DNA of 64,000 nucleotides, from assembly GCA_963791885.1 (NCBI GenBank), contig CAWBUL010000006.1, forward strand, positions 1,178,001 to 1,242,000. Direction: 5' to 3'. The position numbers were made by a program, and so were the translations under genes. Below, piece by piece: positions 17,766 to 26,272 of this stretch. The stretch comes from CAVSUZ01 sp963791885. Its GTDB lineage: Bacteria > Pseudomonadota > Alphaproteobacteria > Acetobacterales > Acetobacteraceae. Positions within the stretch are counted from its first letter, which is position 1. Each line of letters starts with the position of its first letter. The notes under the pieces were generated by a model, which saw only the letters and a program-made list of their open reading frames with translations, did not search any database and was not told where the DNA came from.

Positions 17766-19827
17766 AGGCGTCCTCTACGTCGTGCAGCAGAGTCCGGTAG
17801 GCGGTCAGCCGGGCTTCGACGGCGGCGCGGTCCAGGGTTCGGATCGCGTCCTTGGGCGGGACGAACAGTTCCTCCTGCCGCTGGGCAAAGCCCCGGATCG
17901 CGCTATCGGACGTGTGGGTGCTGGTGATGCCAAGCGTCTCCGGCATCGATCCCAGGCTGGCGCGCGCTCGTTCGTGGCGGGTGATCAGACGGAGAAGCAG
18001 GTCTTCTTCGAACGTGCCGGACAGGAACAGATAGCGGACCTCCGGCACGTGGGTCTGGCCGAACCGGTCGATCCGGCCGTTGCGCTGCTCCAGGCGGTTT
18101 GGGTTGTACGGCAGGTCGAGGTGGATCAGGTTATAAGACCGCTGATGCAGGTTCAGCCCTTCAGCGAGGGCGTCGGTGCTGATCAGCACGATGCCGTCTT
18201 CCTCAGCGAAGCGCGCAGCCATGCGGAGGCGGCTTTCCTCGGGATCGGGGCCACCGATCGCCAGAACCTGTTGATCCGGCATGGCCAAGCGGAGCGCGGC
18301 GACCGCGGCCGTCTGCGTGTCCAGATATTCGGTGAAGACGAGGATGTTAGCGCGGCTTTGTTGCGCGCGGATGCGGGCGATTTCGGTGCACAGTGCATCG
18401 AGCTTCGGGTCGGCCTGGCGCGCCGCACGTCCGAGGCGGATCAGGTCCAGCACCACGCTCAGCGTTCCCCCCAACTGCGCGGCCATCCCCTCCTCCTCCA
18501 GCCGTTCCAGGGTGGCCTCGTCTTCTGCGTCCAGTACGCCGAACTGTGCCTGCTTTGCGTGGAGCGCGCGGATCGCGCGGCTCCGCTCCCGCCGCAAGCG
18601 CGCGGTATCGGTGGATGCGCGGTAGCGCCTTGCCACCACGCGTAAGGTCGCTACGGACGCGGCGATGCTGGAGACGGAGCGCTTAAGCAGTCCGATGAAG
18701 GCGAGTATGTCGCCGTCGCGCGCGGGCGCCCGGCTGGCCGCGATGCGCGGCACGATAAGTGCGGCGAGGGCCTCGTGGAAGGTGCGAGCGGGTCCGTAGC
18801 GCGCATCCATCGCATCCACGCGCACGGGGATTATGCGGCGGTCGGCGAAAAGCGGCGCCCCATCGGCTCCGCGCAGATGACCCTTGAGCCGCCGGACGAC
18901 GCAGGCGCGATGGGCGGCCCGCGGACGCCCCGTGGGATCTACCAGACTCGGATCGAGCAACGTGAGCAGCGAGGCGAAATGCGCTTCGATCCCGTCATGC
19001 GGTGTGGCAGTGAGCAGGAGCAGCGCATCGCTTTGCGCTGCGATAACCTCGCCGAGGCGCCGGCGCTGGCTGGCTTCGTTCTGGTACACGCCGTCGGCGA
19101 TGCAGTGGTGTGCTTCGTCGATGATGGCGAGGTCCCAGCGCGCCCGCTCCAACTCCTCCAGCACATGCTCCTGCTTGGCGAAGTCGAGGGAGAGCAGGCA
19201 GCGGCCGGCGGCTTCAAATGGGTTGCGCCCGAGTTCGTGGCGACGACGCTCGGCGTTCAGAGCGGCCAATGAATGTATGCGGCGGAACACCAGGCCGAAG
19301 CGGAGGCGGAGTTCGGCGTCCCATTGGGTGAGAAGCGGTCCGGCTGGCGTGATCACCACCACCCGGTGCGCCTGGCGCCGCGCCATCAGTCCGGCCATGA
19401 CGATGCATGCCTCGATGGTTTTGCCTAACCCCACGTCATCGGCGAGGAGCAGGCGGGGGCGCGGCAGGTCGAGCATGCGGAGGAGCGGGACGAGTTGGTA
19501 GGGTTCGGCGCGCAGCCGGCCCACGGAGGTTCCAAGGGGGGCGATCGCGATGGTGCCCGGCGTGTGTCGATCCAGCGCCATGGCTGTCTGCCGCAATCGC
19601 CATGCTGCTAGCGGGGCCGGCGCGTGGGAGCGAAACTGCTCCTCAATCCGGGCGACCGGCTCAGCGGGATAAAGTGCCAGCCATTCGAGTCCGGTCAGGC
19701 CGGCGGTGCTGCATCGCAACCGGAGCGCGGTCTGGCTGCCGGCCGGTCTAGCCTCAAGAACGTCCCAGCTTAAGTCCCGGAACGCTACATGTGCGCCGGG
19801 CCAACCCTCAATGCCTTGCTCCGGCAT
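17632..19827 (-). CDS. SNF2-type helicase (DrmD-like), N-terminal 700 residues
   Basis: ATP-dependent DNA translocase of superfamily 2. Motifs in order: Walker A DDVGLGKT (130-137), DEAHH (237-241), LLTATPHDG (271-279), then the second RecA lobe with LVFTEYLDTQTAA, ISTDALAEGLNLH and QRNGRIDRFGQ. The last ~30 residues (RRHGARCRRCGPRG...) are out of frame; the true continuation is the ORF ending at 16923. With the downstream methylase it forms a putative phage-restriction or DNA-modification pair. No DrmA, DrmB or DrmC gene lies nearby. ATG 19827 is used; an in-frame start a few codons upstream is possible. Confidence 0.85.
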   Translation of the reverse strand: MPEQGIEGWPGAHVAFRDLSWDVLEARPAGSQTALRLRCSTAGLTGLEWLALYPAEPVARIEEQFRSHAPAPLAAWRLRQTAMALDRHTPGTIAIAPLGTSVGRLRAEPYQLVPLLRMLDLPRPRLLLADDVGLGKTIEACIVMAGLMARRQAHRVVVITPAGPLLTQWDAELRLRFGLVFRRIHSLAALNAERRRHELGRNPFEAAGRCLLSLDFAKQEHVLEELERARWDLAIIDEAHHCIADGVYQNEASQRRRLGEVIAAQSDALLLLTATPHDGIEAHFASLLTLLDPSLVDPTGRPRAAHRACVVRRLKGHLRGADGAPLFADRRIIPVRVDAMDARYGPARTFHEALAALIVPRIAASRAPARDGDILAFIGLLKRSVSSIAASVATLRVVARRYRASTDTARLRRERSRAIRALHAKQAQFGVLDAEDEATLERLEEEGMAAQLGGTLSVVLDLIRLGRAARQADPKLDALCTEIARIRAQQSRANILVFTEYLDTQTAAVAALRLAMPDQQVLAIGGPDPEESRLRMAARFAEEDGIVLISTDALAEGLNLHQRSYNLIHLDLPYNPNRLEQRNGRIDRFGQTHVPEVRYLFLSGTFEEDLLLRLITRHERARASLGSMPETLGITSTHTSDSAIRGFAQRQEELFVPPKDAIRTLDRAAVEARLTAYRTLLHDVEDAYDGRAAMRFALDAARRHGARCRRCGPRGSDLRSCTRNRSAGLRR

Positions 19828-20022
19828 AAACGCCTTGACGCATCCTGCGCCGGTTGCCGGCGGACAGGCGTAACGAGGAGTGGTGAATGAACCGCAAACA
19901 GCCGCGGCGATTTGGTCCAGTTGCGGAAGGTTGCCGCTTTGTACTGCGATAGTTTCTGGCTTCGGGCGGCATGCTCATGATAGGAAGCGGCGTTCAGCCG
20001 CCCCGGGCTGTTACGATAGGGA

Positions 20023-22809
20023 ATGAGTTCCATGCGCGCCCGTCTGCTGACCTCTGTCGCCGCGGCTCTTTGCCTCGGCGCCTTCTCGATTGGCGTGGTC
20101 CCGAGCAGCGCTTGGGGCGCCGATTATATGGATTCCGCGCAGGCGGCCTTGAAAAAAGGGGATCTCCGTACTGCGGAGGTGCAGCTTCGTAACGCAGTAA
20201 AGTCCGATCCCCAGAATGCGAACGCGCGTTTCTTGCTTGCCGAGGTCGAACTGCAGCTCGCCAACCCGGTCGCCGCCGAACAGCAGGCGCGGGACGCGGA
20301 GGCGCGCGGTTATGACAAGAGCAAGACCACGCCCCTGATCGGCCAAGCACTGTTGCAACAGGGACGCTCTGCCGATCTGCTCAAGGAGTTCCAGCCGACC
20401 GGGAAGAATCCCAAGCTGGATGCCGAGATCATGGTGGATCGCGGCGCGGCGCAACTGGTTCAGGGCCAGCAGGACAATGCGCGCCAGTCCTTCGATAAGG
20501 CGCAGCAGCTCGATCCCAATTCACTGCAAGCCTGGCTGGCCGGGGCCCGCCTGTCGCTTATGAAGGGGGATATTAAAGCGGCGCAGACGCAGGTCGATCG
20601 TGCGCTTGCCCTTGATTCAAAGTCGCCCGACGCTCGGATCATGCACGCGCAGTTGCTTTTGCAATCGAAGGACGTGACGGGAGCGCTGAATGTTCTCAAC
20701 ACGGCGATCAAGGATACTCCACCCGCACTTGCTGCGCGTTTACTGCGTGCGAACATCCTGATTTCCCAAGGAAAATTCCCTGACGCGAAGCAGGATGTCG
20801 ACGCCGTTCTGGCTGCCCAGCCATCCAATGTGGAAGCGCTCTATTTCCAGGCGGTGCTGCTGCATGAAGCGAAAGACGACAAAGCAGCGAACGACGCGCT
20901 GACGCGGCTTCAGCCGGTATTCGATCGTCTGCCGCGCGCATATTATCTGCAGGCATTGGTGCGGGAAAATCTGGGCCTGCATGAGCTCGCCGCCACCAGC
21001 GCCGCGTCTTACGTCGGGCGTGTGCCGGATGATCCGAACGGGGTGAAGCTGCTCGCCCGGATCGACATGGAACTCGGTCGGCCGGATCAGGCGGCCCAGG
21101 TGCTGCAGCGCTTGGCCGACAGCGGGCATGCGGATCTCGAGTTCCTCGTGCTGCTGGCACGGGCCGACCTCACATCGGGCCGGCCGCAGCCGGCGCAGGA
21201 CGCGCTGAAAAAGGCGATCGCGATGGCGCCGCAGAACCCCGCGCTCAAGGCCCAGCTTGCGGGCGTCATGCTCGATACGGGACAGCCTGACGCCGCGATC
21301 CAGTTGCTGCAGACGGCCTTCGACCAGGACCCGAAACAGCCCCAGATGGGAGAGGCGCTGTTCCTTGCGGCACTGAAGACGGGCGACGTCAACCGCGCGA
21401 CCGATGCCTTCAACAAAGTCCACGCGGCCCAGGGCGACACCCCGACGGTGCGTAACATGGCGGGGCTGCTGCAGATGGCACAGCTCAATCTGGCGGGCGC
21501 CGCGGCGACGTTCCAGGACATTATCAAGTCCAATCCTGACTTCCTTCCCGCCCAGATCAACCTCGCGCGCACGCTGTCGGGCGAAGGAGACCTCGCCGGC
21601 TCCGAGAAGATTCTCTCGGCCATGCTTGCCAAGAGCCCGGCGGGGCAGCCTGCGCTTGGCATGATGCTCGATGAGCTCAGCGCGAGTGGCAAACCGGACG
21701 ACGCAGTCGCGTTGTTGGAAAAGGCGGATGCGGCGGCGCCTGACAACGCACAACTGACGATCGGCCTCGGGCAGCTCTATCTCCGCACGGGGAAGCCGCA
21801 GAAGGCGCTTGATCTTACCAATGTCCCCGCAGGTGCGACCTTGCCGGATGAACTTCTGGGGCTGCGTGCGGGGGCTCAGCTTGCGCTGAAGCAGACGGAC
21901 GAAGCGCGCGCGACGCTGAACCAGATCGTGCAGGCGCAGCCTCGGAATGTTGCCGCGCGCCGCCAGCTTGCAGCGATGTTGGTGCAAAACAAGGACTATG
22001 AAGGCGCACGCAACCTGATCACCGCCGGTATCGCGGCGCTGCCTGACGTTTACCAGCTCAAGCTCGATTACTGCCTGATCGATCTCAAGCAGAATGGTCT
22101 CACGTCCGCCCAGGCCACCGCAGACAATTTTGTCAGTCAGAACCGCGCCGATCCGACGCTTCTCGCCTTGAGGGGCGATCTTCTGCTTGCAGCGGGCAAG
22201 CCAAAAGACGCCGCTGCCGTATTCCAGGACGTGTTGAAATCCCATCCGGCAGGTATGTTCGTGCTGCGCACTGCTGCTGCGATGCAACAGGCCGGCGATA
22301 CGAGCGGGGCGGTAAAGGTGCTACAGAATTGGGTCAGTGCGCATCCTGACGATCTCAATGTGCTTGATACGCTCGCCTCGCTTCAGATCGCGCAGAGCGA
22401 TTTTCCTGCGGCTCAAGCCAATCTGAAGGCCGTGCTCGCCAAGGCGCCATACAACGGCCCGACCATGAACAATCTCGCCTGGGTGGATCAGAAGCTGGGC
22501 GACCCCAATGCGGCTGCGTTGGCGCAAAAGGCCTATCTGCTTACGCCCTCACCGGAGACAGCCGACACCTACGGTTGGATCCTGACCAGCAGCGGTGATC
22601 CCGCGAAAGGGGTGGTGCTGCTGCGCCAGGCGGGTGGGGCGAATACGAACGACCCGCGCATCATGTATCACTACGCGGTCGCGCTGAAGGATACGGGGGA
22701 CAACACGCAGGCGCTTGAGCTGCTGCGCAAGGTTGCCGCGGCAAACGGCAATTTTCCGGAAAAGCAGGATGCGCAGAAGCTGGTCACAGACCTGAGTAAG
22801 GGGTCCTGA
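20023..22809 (+). CDS. prsT: XrtA/PEP-CTERM system TPR-repeat protein PrsT
   Basis: A 928-residue periplasmic protein. A signal peptide (LLTSVAAALCLGAFSIGVV, cleavage near SSAWG-AD) is followed by about twenty tetratricopeptide repeats with canonical A-x-W/Y-x-G and P patterns, for example AALKKGDLRTAEVQLRNAVK. The ending RIMYHYAVALKDTGDNTQAL...FPEKQDAQKLVTDL is the signature of the PrsT proteins encoded beside exosortase and exopolysaccharide genes. It probably scaffolds polysaccharide export or assembly. It lacks a clear lipobox Cys, unlike many PrsT lipoproteins. The glycosyltransferase gene follows after 16 bases. Confidence 0.85.
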   Translation: MSSMRARLLTSVAAALCLGAFSIGVVPSSAWGADYMDSAQAALKKGDLRTAEVQLRNAVKSDPQNANARFLLAEVELQLANPVAAEQQARDAEARGYDKSKTTPLIGQALLQQGRSADLLKEFQPTGKNPKLDAEIMVDRGAAQLVQGQQDNARQSFDKAQQLDPNSLQAWLAGARLSLMKGDIKAAQTQVDRALALDSKSPDARIMHAQLLLQSKDVTGALNVLNTAIKDTPPALAARLLRANILISQGKFPDAKQDVDAVLAAQPSNVEALYFQAVLLHEAKDDKAANDALTRLQPVFDRLPRAYYLQALVRENLGLHELAATSAASYVGRVPDDPNGVKLLARIDMELGRPDQAAQVLQRLADSGHADLEFLVLLARADLTSGRPQPAQDALKKAIAMAPQNPALKAQLAGVMLDTGQPDAAIQLLQTAFDQDPKQPQMGEALFLAALKTGDVNRATDAFNKVHAAQGDTPTVRNMAGLLQMAQLNLAGAAATFQDIIKSNPDFLPAQINLARTLSGEGDLAGSEKILSAMLAKSPAGQPALGMMLDELSASGKPDDAVALLEKADAAAPDNAQLTIGLGQLYLRTGKPQKALDLTNVPAGATLPDELLGLRAGAQLALKQTDEARATLNQIVQAQPRNVAARRQLAAMLVQNKDYEGARNLITAGIAALPDVYQLKLDYCLIDLKQNGLTSAQATADNFVSQNRADPTLLALRGDLLLAAGKPKDAAAVFQDVLKSHPAGMFVLRTAAAMQQAGDTSGAVKVLQNWVSAHPDDLNVLDTLASLQIAQSDFPAAQANLKAVLAKAPYNGPTMNNLAWVDQKLGDPNAAALAQKAYLLTPSPETADTYGWILTSSGDPAKGVVLLRQAGGANTNDPRIMYHYAVALKDTGDNTQALELLRKVAAANGNFPEKQDAQKLVTDLSKGS

Positions 22810-22825
22810 TCCGCTTACGCCGGGA

Positions 22826-24004
22826 GTGCCCCTGCTGCGTCTTCTGACGTTCTCCACGCTTTACCCGAACGCCGCCCAACCGGAGCATGGGGTGTTTGTG
22901 GAGAACCGGCTGCGCCACCTGGTTGCGAGCGGAGAGATCGTCAGCGAGGTGGTTGCGCCTGTGCCATACTTCCCCGCGTCGGCGCGGATGTTCGGCGCCT
23001 GGTCACTATACGCGCAGGCTCCGGGCCGCGAGGAGCGGCACGGGTTGATGGTGCACCATCCGCGCTATCCGGTTGTTCCGCGCGTGGGGATGCACGTTGC
23101 GCCACATCTGCTCTATCGGGCGATGCTGGGGCCGATGCGGCGCATGCTCGCGGCAGACCGGTTCGATGCGATCGATGCCCATTACATGTATCCGGACGGC
23201 GTCGCCGCCGTGTGGCTGGGGCGCGCACTGGGGCTACCGGTGGTGGTGACGTGTCGGGGCACGGATGTGAACCTGATTCCGCGCTATCGAATGCCGCGCC
23301 GAATGATCCAGGGCGCCATATCCGGTGCTGCAGCGATCATCACCGTCAGCTCCGCGTTGCGCGATGCCGTTCTGGAACTGGGCGCGCCGCCTGAAAAGGT
23401 ACAGGTGCTACGAAACGGCGTCGATACCGAGTTGTTTGTCCCGCCGGCCGATCGAGAGGCCGCCCGGGCGGCACTTGGGCTCTCCGGGCCAACGCTGATC
23501 TCGGTCGGACACCTGATCGAGCGCAAGGGTCATCACCTGGTGATTGAGGCGCTGCGGAAGCTTCCCGAATGGCATGCGGTGATCGTCGGCGAAGGACCGG
23601 AGCGCGCACGGCTTGAATCGCTCATCGCGGCAAACGGGTTGGCGTCACGGGTGAGGCTGCTCGGGCAACAGCCGCATGCAGCGTTGCCGGCACTCTACGG
23701 GGCGGCCGACGCGCTGGTGCTGGCATCCAGCCGTGAGGGATGGGCGAACGTGCTGCTCGAATCGATGGGATGTGGCACGCCGGTGATAGCGACAAATATC
23801 TGGGGCAACCCGGAGGTGGTGCGCACACCCGAGGCGGGGGTGATCGTGGAACGCGACGCGCCCTCTATCGCCGATGGTGTGCGACGGCTGTGGACCAATC
23901 TCCCGGACCGTGCGGCCACGCGCGCCTATGCCGAGCACTTCAGTTGGGAAGAGACGACGGCAGGGCAGATCGCGTTGTTCCGGGAGGTGGCTGCGCGGGG
24001 CTGA
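22826..24004 (+). CDS. Glycosyltransferase family 4 (exopolysaccharide type)
   Basis: A 392-residue GT-B enzyme. The acceptor domain starts RLLTFSTLYPNAAQPEHGVF, as in glycosyltransferases of exosortase A exopolysaccharide loci. The donor domain has LISVGHLIERKGHHLVIEAL, ALVLASSREGWANVLLESMG (E-x7-E) and GTPVIATNIWGNPEVV. It would add one sugar to a lipid-linked repeat unit at the inner membrane. The start is GTG 22826, 16 bases after prsT, indicating an operon. No exosortase is present in this window. Confidence 0.9.
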   Translation: MPLLRLLTFSTLYPNAAQPEHGVFVENRLRHLVASGEIVSEVVAPVPYFPASARMFGAWSLYAQAPGREERHGLMVHHPRYPVVPRVGMHVAPHLLYRAMLGPMRRMLAADRFDAIDAHYMYPDGVAAVWLGRALGLPVVVTCRGTDVNLIPRYRMPRRMIQGAISGAAAIITVSSALRDAVLELGAPPEKVQVLRNGVDTELFVPPADREAARAALGLSGPTLISVGHLIERKGHHLVIEALRKLPEWHAVIVGEGPERARLESLIAANGLASRVRLLGQQPHAALPALYGAADALVLASSREGWANVLLESMGCGTPVIATNIWGNPEVVRTPEAGVIVERDAPSIADGVRRLWTNLPDRAATRAYAEHFSWEETTAGQIALFREVAARG

Positions 24005-24043
24005 TGGCGCGTGCCGGGGCGATTTGATGTAGTACCGCCTCAC

Positions 24044-24718
24044 ATGACCTGGTCGAGACAGAGCGATTCGACAGCGCGGCGCGGCTACCACCACGGCAAT
24101 CTCCGGGAGGCGCTGATCCACGCCGCGGTGGCGCTGATTACTGAGAAGGGGCCGGCCGGCTTCGCCGTGGCAGAGGCGGCGCGGCTTGCCGGCGTCAGCC
24201 CTGCCGCACCCTACCGACACTTCCGGGACGCCGAAGCGCTGCTGGCCGAGGTGGCAAGGCGCGGCTTCGAGCAGCTCGCAGAGGCATTGGAGACGGCGTG
24301 GAACGATGGGCGGCCGGATCCGGTCACGGCGTTCGAGGCGGTGGGGCGAGCGTATCTTCGCTTCGCGCGCACCCAGCCGGCGTTTTACGCGGCGATGTTC
24401 GAGGCACGCGTGCCTGGGGATGCTCATAAAGAACTGGCGGAGGCCGGCGATCAGGCGTTCGCCGTGCTGCGCCGTGCGGTTGAGCGACTTGTCGCGGAGC
24501 TTCCGCAATCGGATCGGCCGCCGGTTCTGATGGTGGCGCTGCATATTTGGGCGCTGTCGCATGGGATCGCGACGCTGTTCTGCCGGCCAGGCCGGGCTTT
24601 CCGGCCGCTTCCGATGGAACCGGAGGAGCTGTTGGAGGCGGGCGTGCTGATTTACCTCCAAAGGCTCGGATTGGCGGGAGGCAGGCCACCGACTCAGCCA
24701 GAGCACAAGAATTCGTGA
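24044..24718 (+). CDS. TetR/AcrR-family transcriptional regulator
   Basis: A 224-residue repressor. The HTH is RRGYHHGNLREALIHAAVAL then GPAGFAVAEAARLAGVSPAA and PYRHFRDAEALLAEVARRGF. The C-terminal ligand domain has the WHG-type motif HIWALSHGIATLFCRPGRAF. ATG 24044 is preferred to the GTG at 24011 because family homology begins near RRGYHHG. A perfect palindrome lies 43 bases downstream, just before the DUF2852 gene, and is the likely operator. Confidence 0.88.
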   Translation: MTWSRQSDSTARRGYHHGNLREALIHAAVALITEKGPAGFAVAEAARLAGVSPAAPYRHFRDAEALLAEVARRGFEQLAEALETAWNDGRPDPVTAFEAVGRAYLRFARTQPAFYAAMFEARVPGDAHKELAEAGDQAFAVLRRAVERLVAELPQSDRPPVLMVALHIWALSHGIATLFCRPGRAFRPLPMEPEELLEAGVLIYLQRLGLAGGRPPTQPEHKNS

Positions 24719-24761
24719 GCCCAAGCGGAATGCGTTGATCGGAGAGGGGCGCTTCACCAAA

Positions 24762-24782
24762 GTAAATGTGTCTTACATTTAC
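24762..24782. promoter_or_regulatory. Probable TetR operator (perfect palindrome)
   Basis: 8-bp arms GTAAATGT and ACATTTAC separated by 5 bases, in the gap between the tetR stop and the DUF2852 start. AT-rich palindromes of this form are typical TetR-family operators. Binding by the adjacent regulator is inferred from position. Confidence 0.7.
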
Positions 24783-24797
24783 ATCGTGGGGCGAACA

Positions 24798-25289
24798 GTG
24801 GTTACAGCAACGCAGGGCGCATACGGCAGTCCAGGGTGGAATGCCAGTCCTTGGGGGTCTTCGCCGGGATGGACTGGGCCTTGGTGGCGAGGAGGGCCGC
24901 TGTGGATCGCGGCGACCGTGGTCGCTTTCATGATCTGGTGGCCGCTCGGGTTGGGTTTGCTGGCATTTCTGATCGGGAGTGGGCGCATGGGATGCAGGGG
25001 TAGGGCGTTTCGGGCCGGCGCATGGGGCTCGGCTGGATCAGGATCGTGCGGTCCTTGGGGCGGCTGGCGGAGCTTCTGCGGCGAACGCGCGGCGCCATCC
25101 AGCGGCAACAGAGCTTTCGACGAGTATCGTGCGGAGACGCTGCGACGGCTTGACGACGAACAGCGCAGTTTCGCGGAGTTCCTCGATCGACTGCGATCCG
25201 CCAAAGATAAATCGGAGTTCGACGCGTTCATGAACGAACTCCGGCAACGCACCGGACCCGAAGCGCCCCCTGAACAGCCGCCGAACTGA
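24798..25289 (+). CDS. DUF2852 family membrane protein
   Basis: About 163 residues. A Gly/Trp/Ser-rich N-terminus is followed by one or two membrane segments (PLWIAATVVAFMIWWPLGLG, LLAFLIGSG), a Gly-rich linker and a conserved cytosolic helix pair FDEYRAETLRRLDDEQRSFA then EFLDRLRSAKDKSEFDAFM that defines DUF2852. The function is unknown. GTG 24798, with GGGG 7 bases upstream, is chosen because earlier starts fall before the operator. A strong terminator follows at 25323. Confidence 0.8.
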   Translation: MVTATQGAYGSPGWNASPWGSSPGWTGPWWRGGPLWIAATVVAFMIWWPLGLGLLAFLIGSGRMGCRGRAFRAGAWGSAGSGSCGPWGGWRSFCGERAAPSSGNRAFDEYRAETLRRLDDEQRSFAEFLDRLRSAKDKSEFDAFMNELRQRTGPEAPPEQPPN

Positions 25290-25322
25290 TCCAAGGGTTC
25301 CGGAAAGGCCGTTCTTACGCGG

Positions 25323-25363
25323 GGCGGCACAGCCTAAAAGGCGGTGCCGCCTTTCGCATTTTT
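25323..25363 (+). terminator. Rho-independent terminator
   Basis: Stem GGCGGCAC (25323-25330) pairs with GTGCCGCC (25344-25351), followed by TTTCGCATTTTT. It ends the DUF2852 transcript. Confidence 0.75.
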
Positions 25364-25365
25364 CA

Positions 25366-25413
25366 GAGCGAGATTCACGCGCTCTGACGTGTTCGCCTCG
25401 CGCGATCTCGCTT
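25366..25413. repeat. Dispersed ~48-bp palindromic repeat, copy B
   Basis: AGAGCGAGATTCACGC at the start and GCGCGATCTCGCTT at the end; the arms AGCGAGAT and ATCTCGCT pair perfectly. It differs from the copy at 13361 by a handful of bases and sits between two convergent transcription units. Confidence 0.7.
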
Positions 25414-25450
25414 CATGGGCTGTGCAGCCTAAAGCGATCGCCGATCTGCT

Positions 25451-26272
25451 CTAACCCATCCGTGCCCGTAGCCAGGCCGAGAGTCGCTCGGTCGCCAGCA
25501 CGATGACAAATGTTATGATCAGCAGCAGCGAGACTGTGCGGTACTGAAACAGGTTCATCGCGGTCAGCAACTGGAACCCAATGCCGCCTGCGCCGACGAA
25601 GCCCAGCACGAGCGACGAGCGGATATTTTCATCCAGGCGATAGAGCGCGATGCCAAATAGCGAGGGCAGAACGCTCGGAACGACCGCGTGGCTGAACACA
25701 GCGAGGCGGGCTGCGCCGGTCATCGTCAGTGCCTCGACGGGGCCCATGTCCATATCTTCGATCACCTCGGAGAAGAGACGGCCGAGCATGCCCACCGAAT
25801 GAACGGAGATTGCCAAAGCACCCGGAAATGGACCGAGGCCCACCGCGGTCACGAACAGCAGTGCCCAGACGAGGTCGGGGACCGAGCGGCACAATCCGAT
25901 CAGGCCTCGCGCGAGTGCATAGAATGGCCAAGCCGGTGTGGTGTTGCGTGCAGCGAGGACCGAGAGCGGCAAGGCGAAAACGACGGCCACCGCCGTGCCG
26001 AACAGCGCGATGTCGAGCGTTTCGAGAGTAGGCCAAGCGGCGTCGGGCAGTTTGGAGAAGTCGGGTGGGAACGCGCGCGACAGGAAGTCGGCCATCCCAT
26101 GCGCGCCGGTGATCAGGTCCTGTGGGCGCGCATGCACCACCAGCGCTGCTTGGCCAAGCAGCACGAGCAGGATGAAGACGGTGAGGAAACGCAGTGCGAC
26201 GTTGCCGGTCGGGGCCGGAACCGGTACCGACGGGCGACCGCCGCCGACCTCGAGCCGCTGTATCTGATTCAC
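25451..26272 (-). CDS. phnE: Phosphonate/phosphite ABC transporter permease PhnE
   Basis: A 273-residue inner-membrane permease with about six membrane segments (RFLTVFILLVLLGQAALVV at the N-terminus). It has the PhnE coupling region FSEVIEDMDMGPVEALTMTG and the end LFQYRTVSLLLIITFVIVLA. It forms the channel of the PhnDCE importer. Its ATG overlaps the phnC stop (ATGA). It is the last gene of the operon and is followed by the repeat at 25366 rather than by C-P lyase genes. Confidence 0.92.
   Translation of the reverse strand: MNQIQRLEVGGGRPSVPVPAPTGNVALRFLTVFILLVLLGQAALVVHARPQDLITGAHGMADFLSRAFPPDFSKLPDAAWPTLETLDIALFGTAVAVVFALPLSVLAARNTTPAWPFYALARGLIGLCRSVPDLVWALLFVTAVGLGPFPGALAISVHSVGMLGRLFSEVIEDMDMGPVEALTMTGAARLAVFSHAVVPSVLPSLFGIALYRLDENIRSSLVLGFVGAGGIGFQLLTAMNLFQYRTVSLLLIITFVIVLATERLSAWLRARMG

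Noticed and set aside
19785..20033. 82-residue minus-strand gene before the helicase
   Set aside because: Overlaps helicase start and prsT start, basic low-complexity translation, no ribosome site.
20740..22287. 515-residue minus-strand open frame opposite prsT
   Set aside because: Shadow of a high-GC gene; Arg/Leu/Gln-rich with no domain, while the plus-strand TPR protein is unmistakable.
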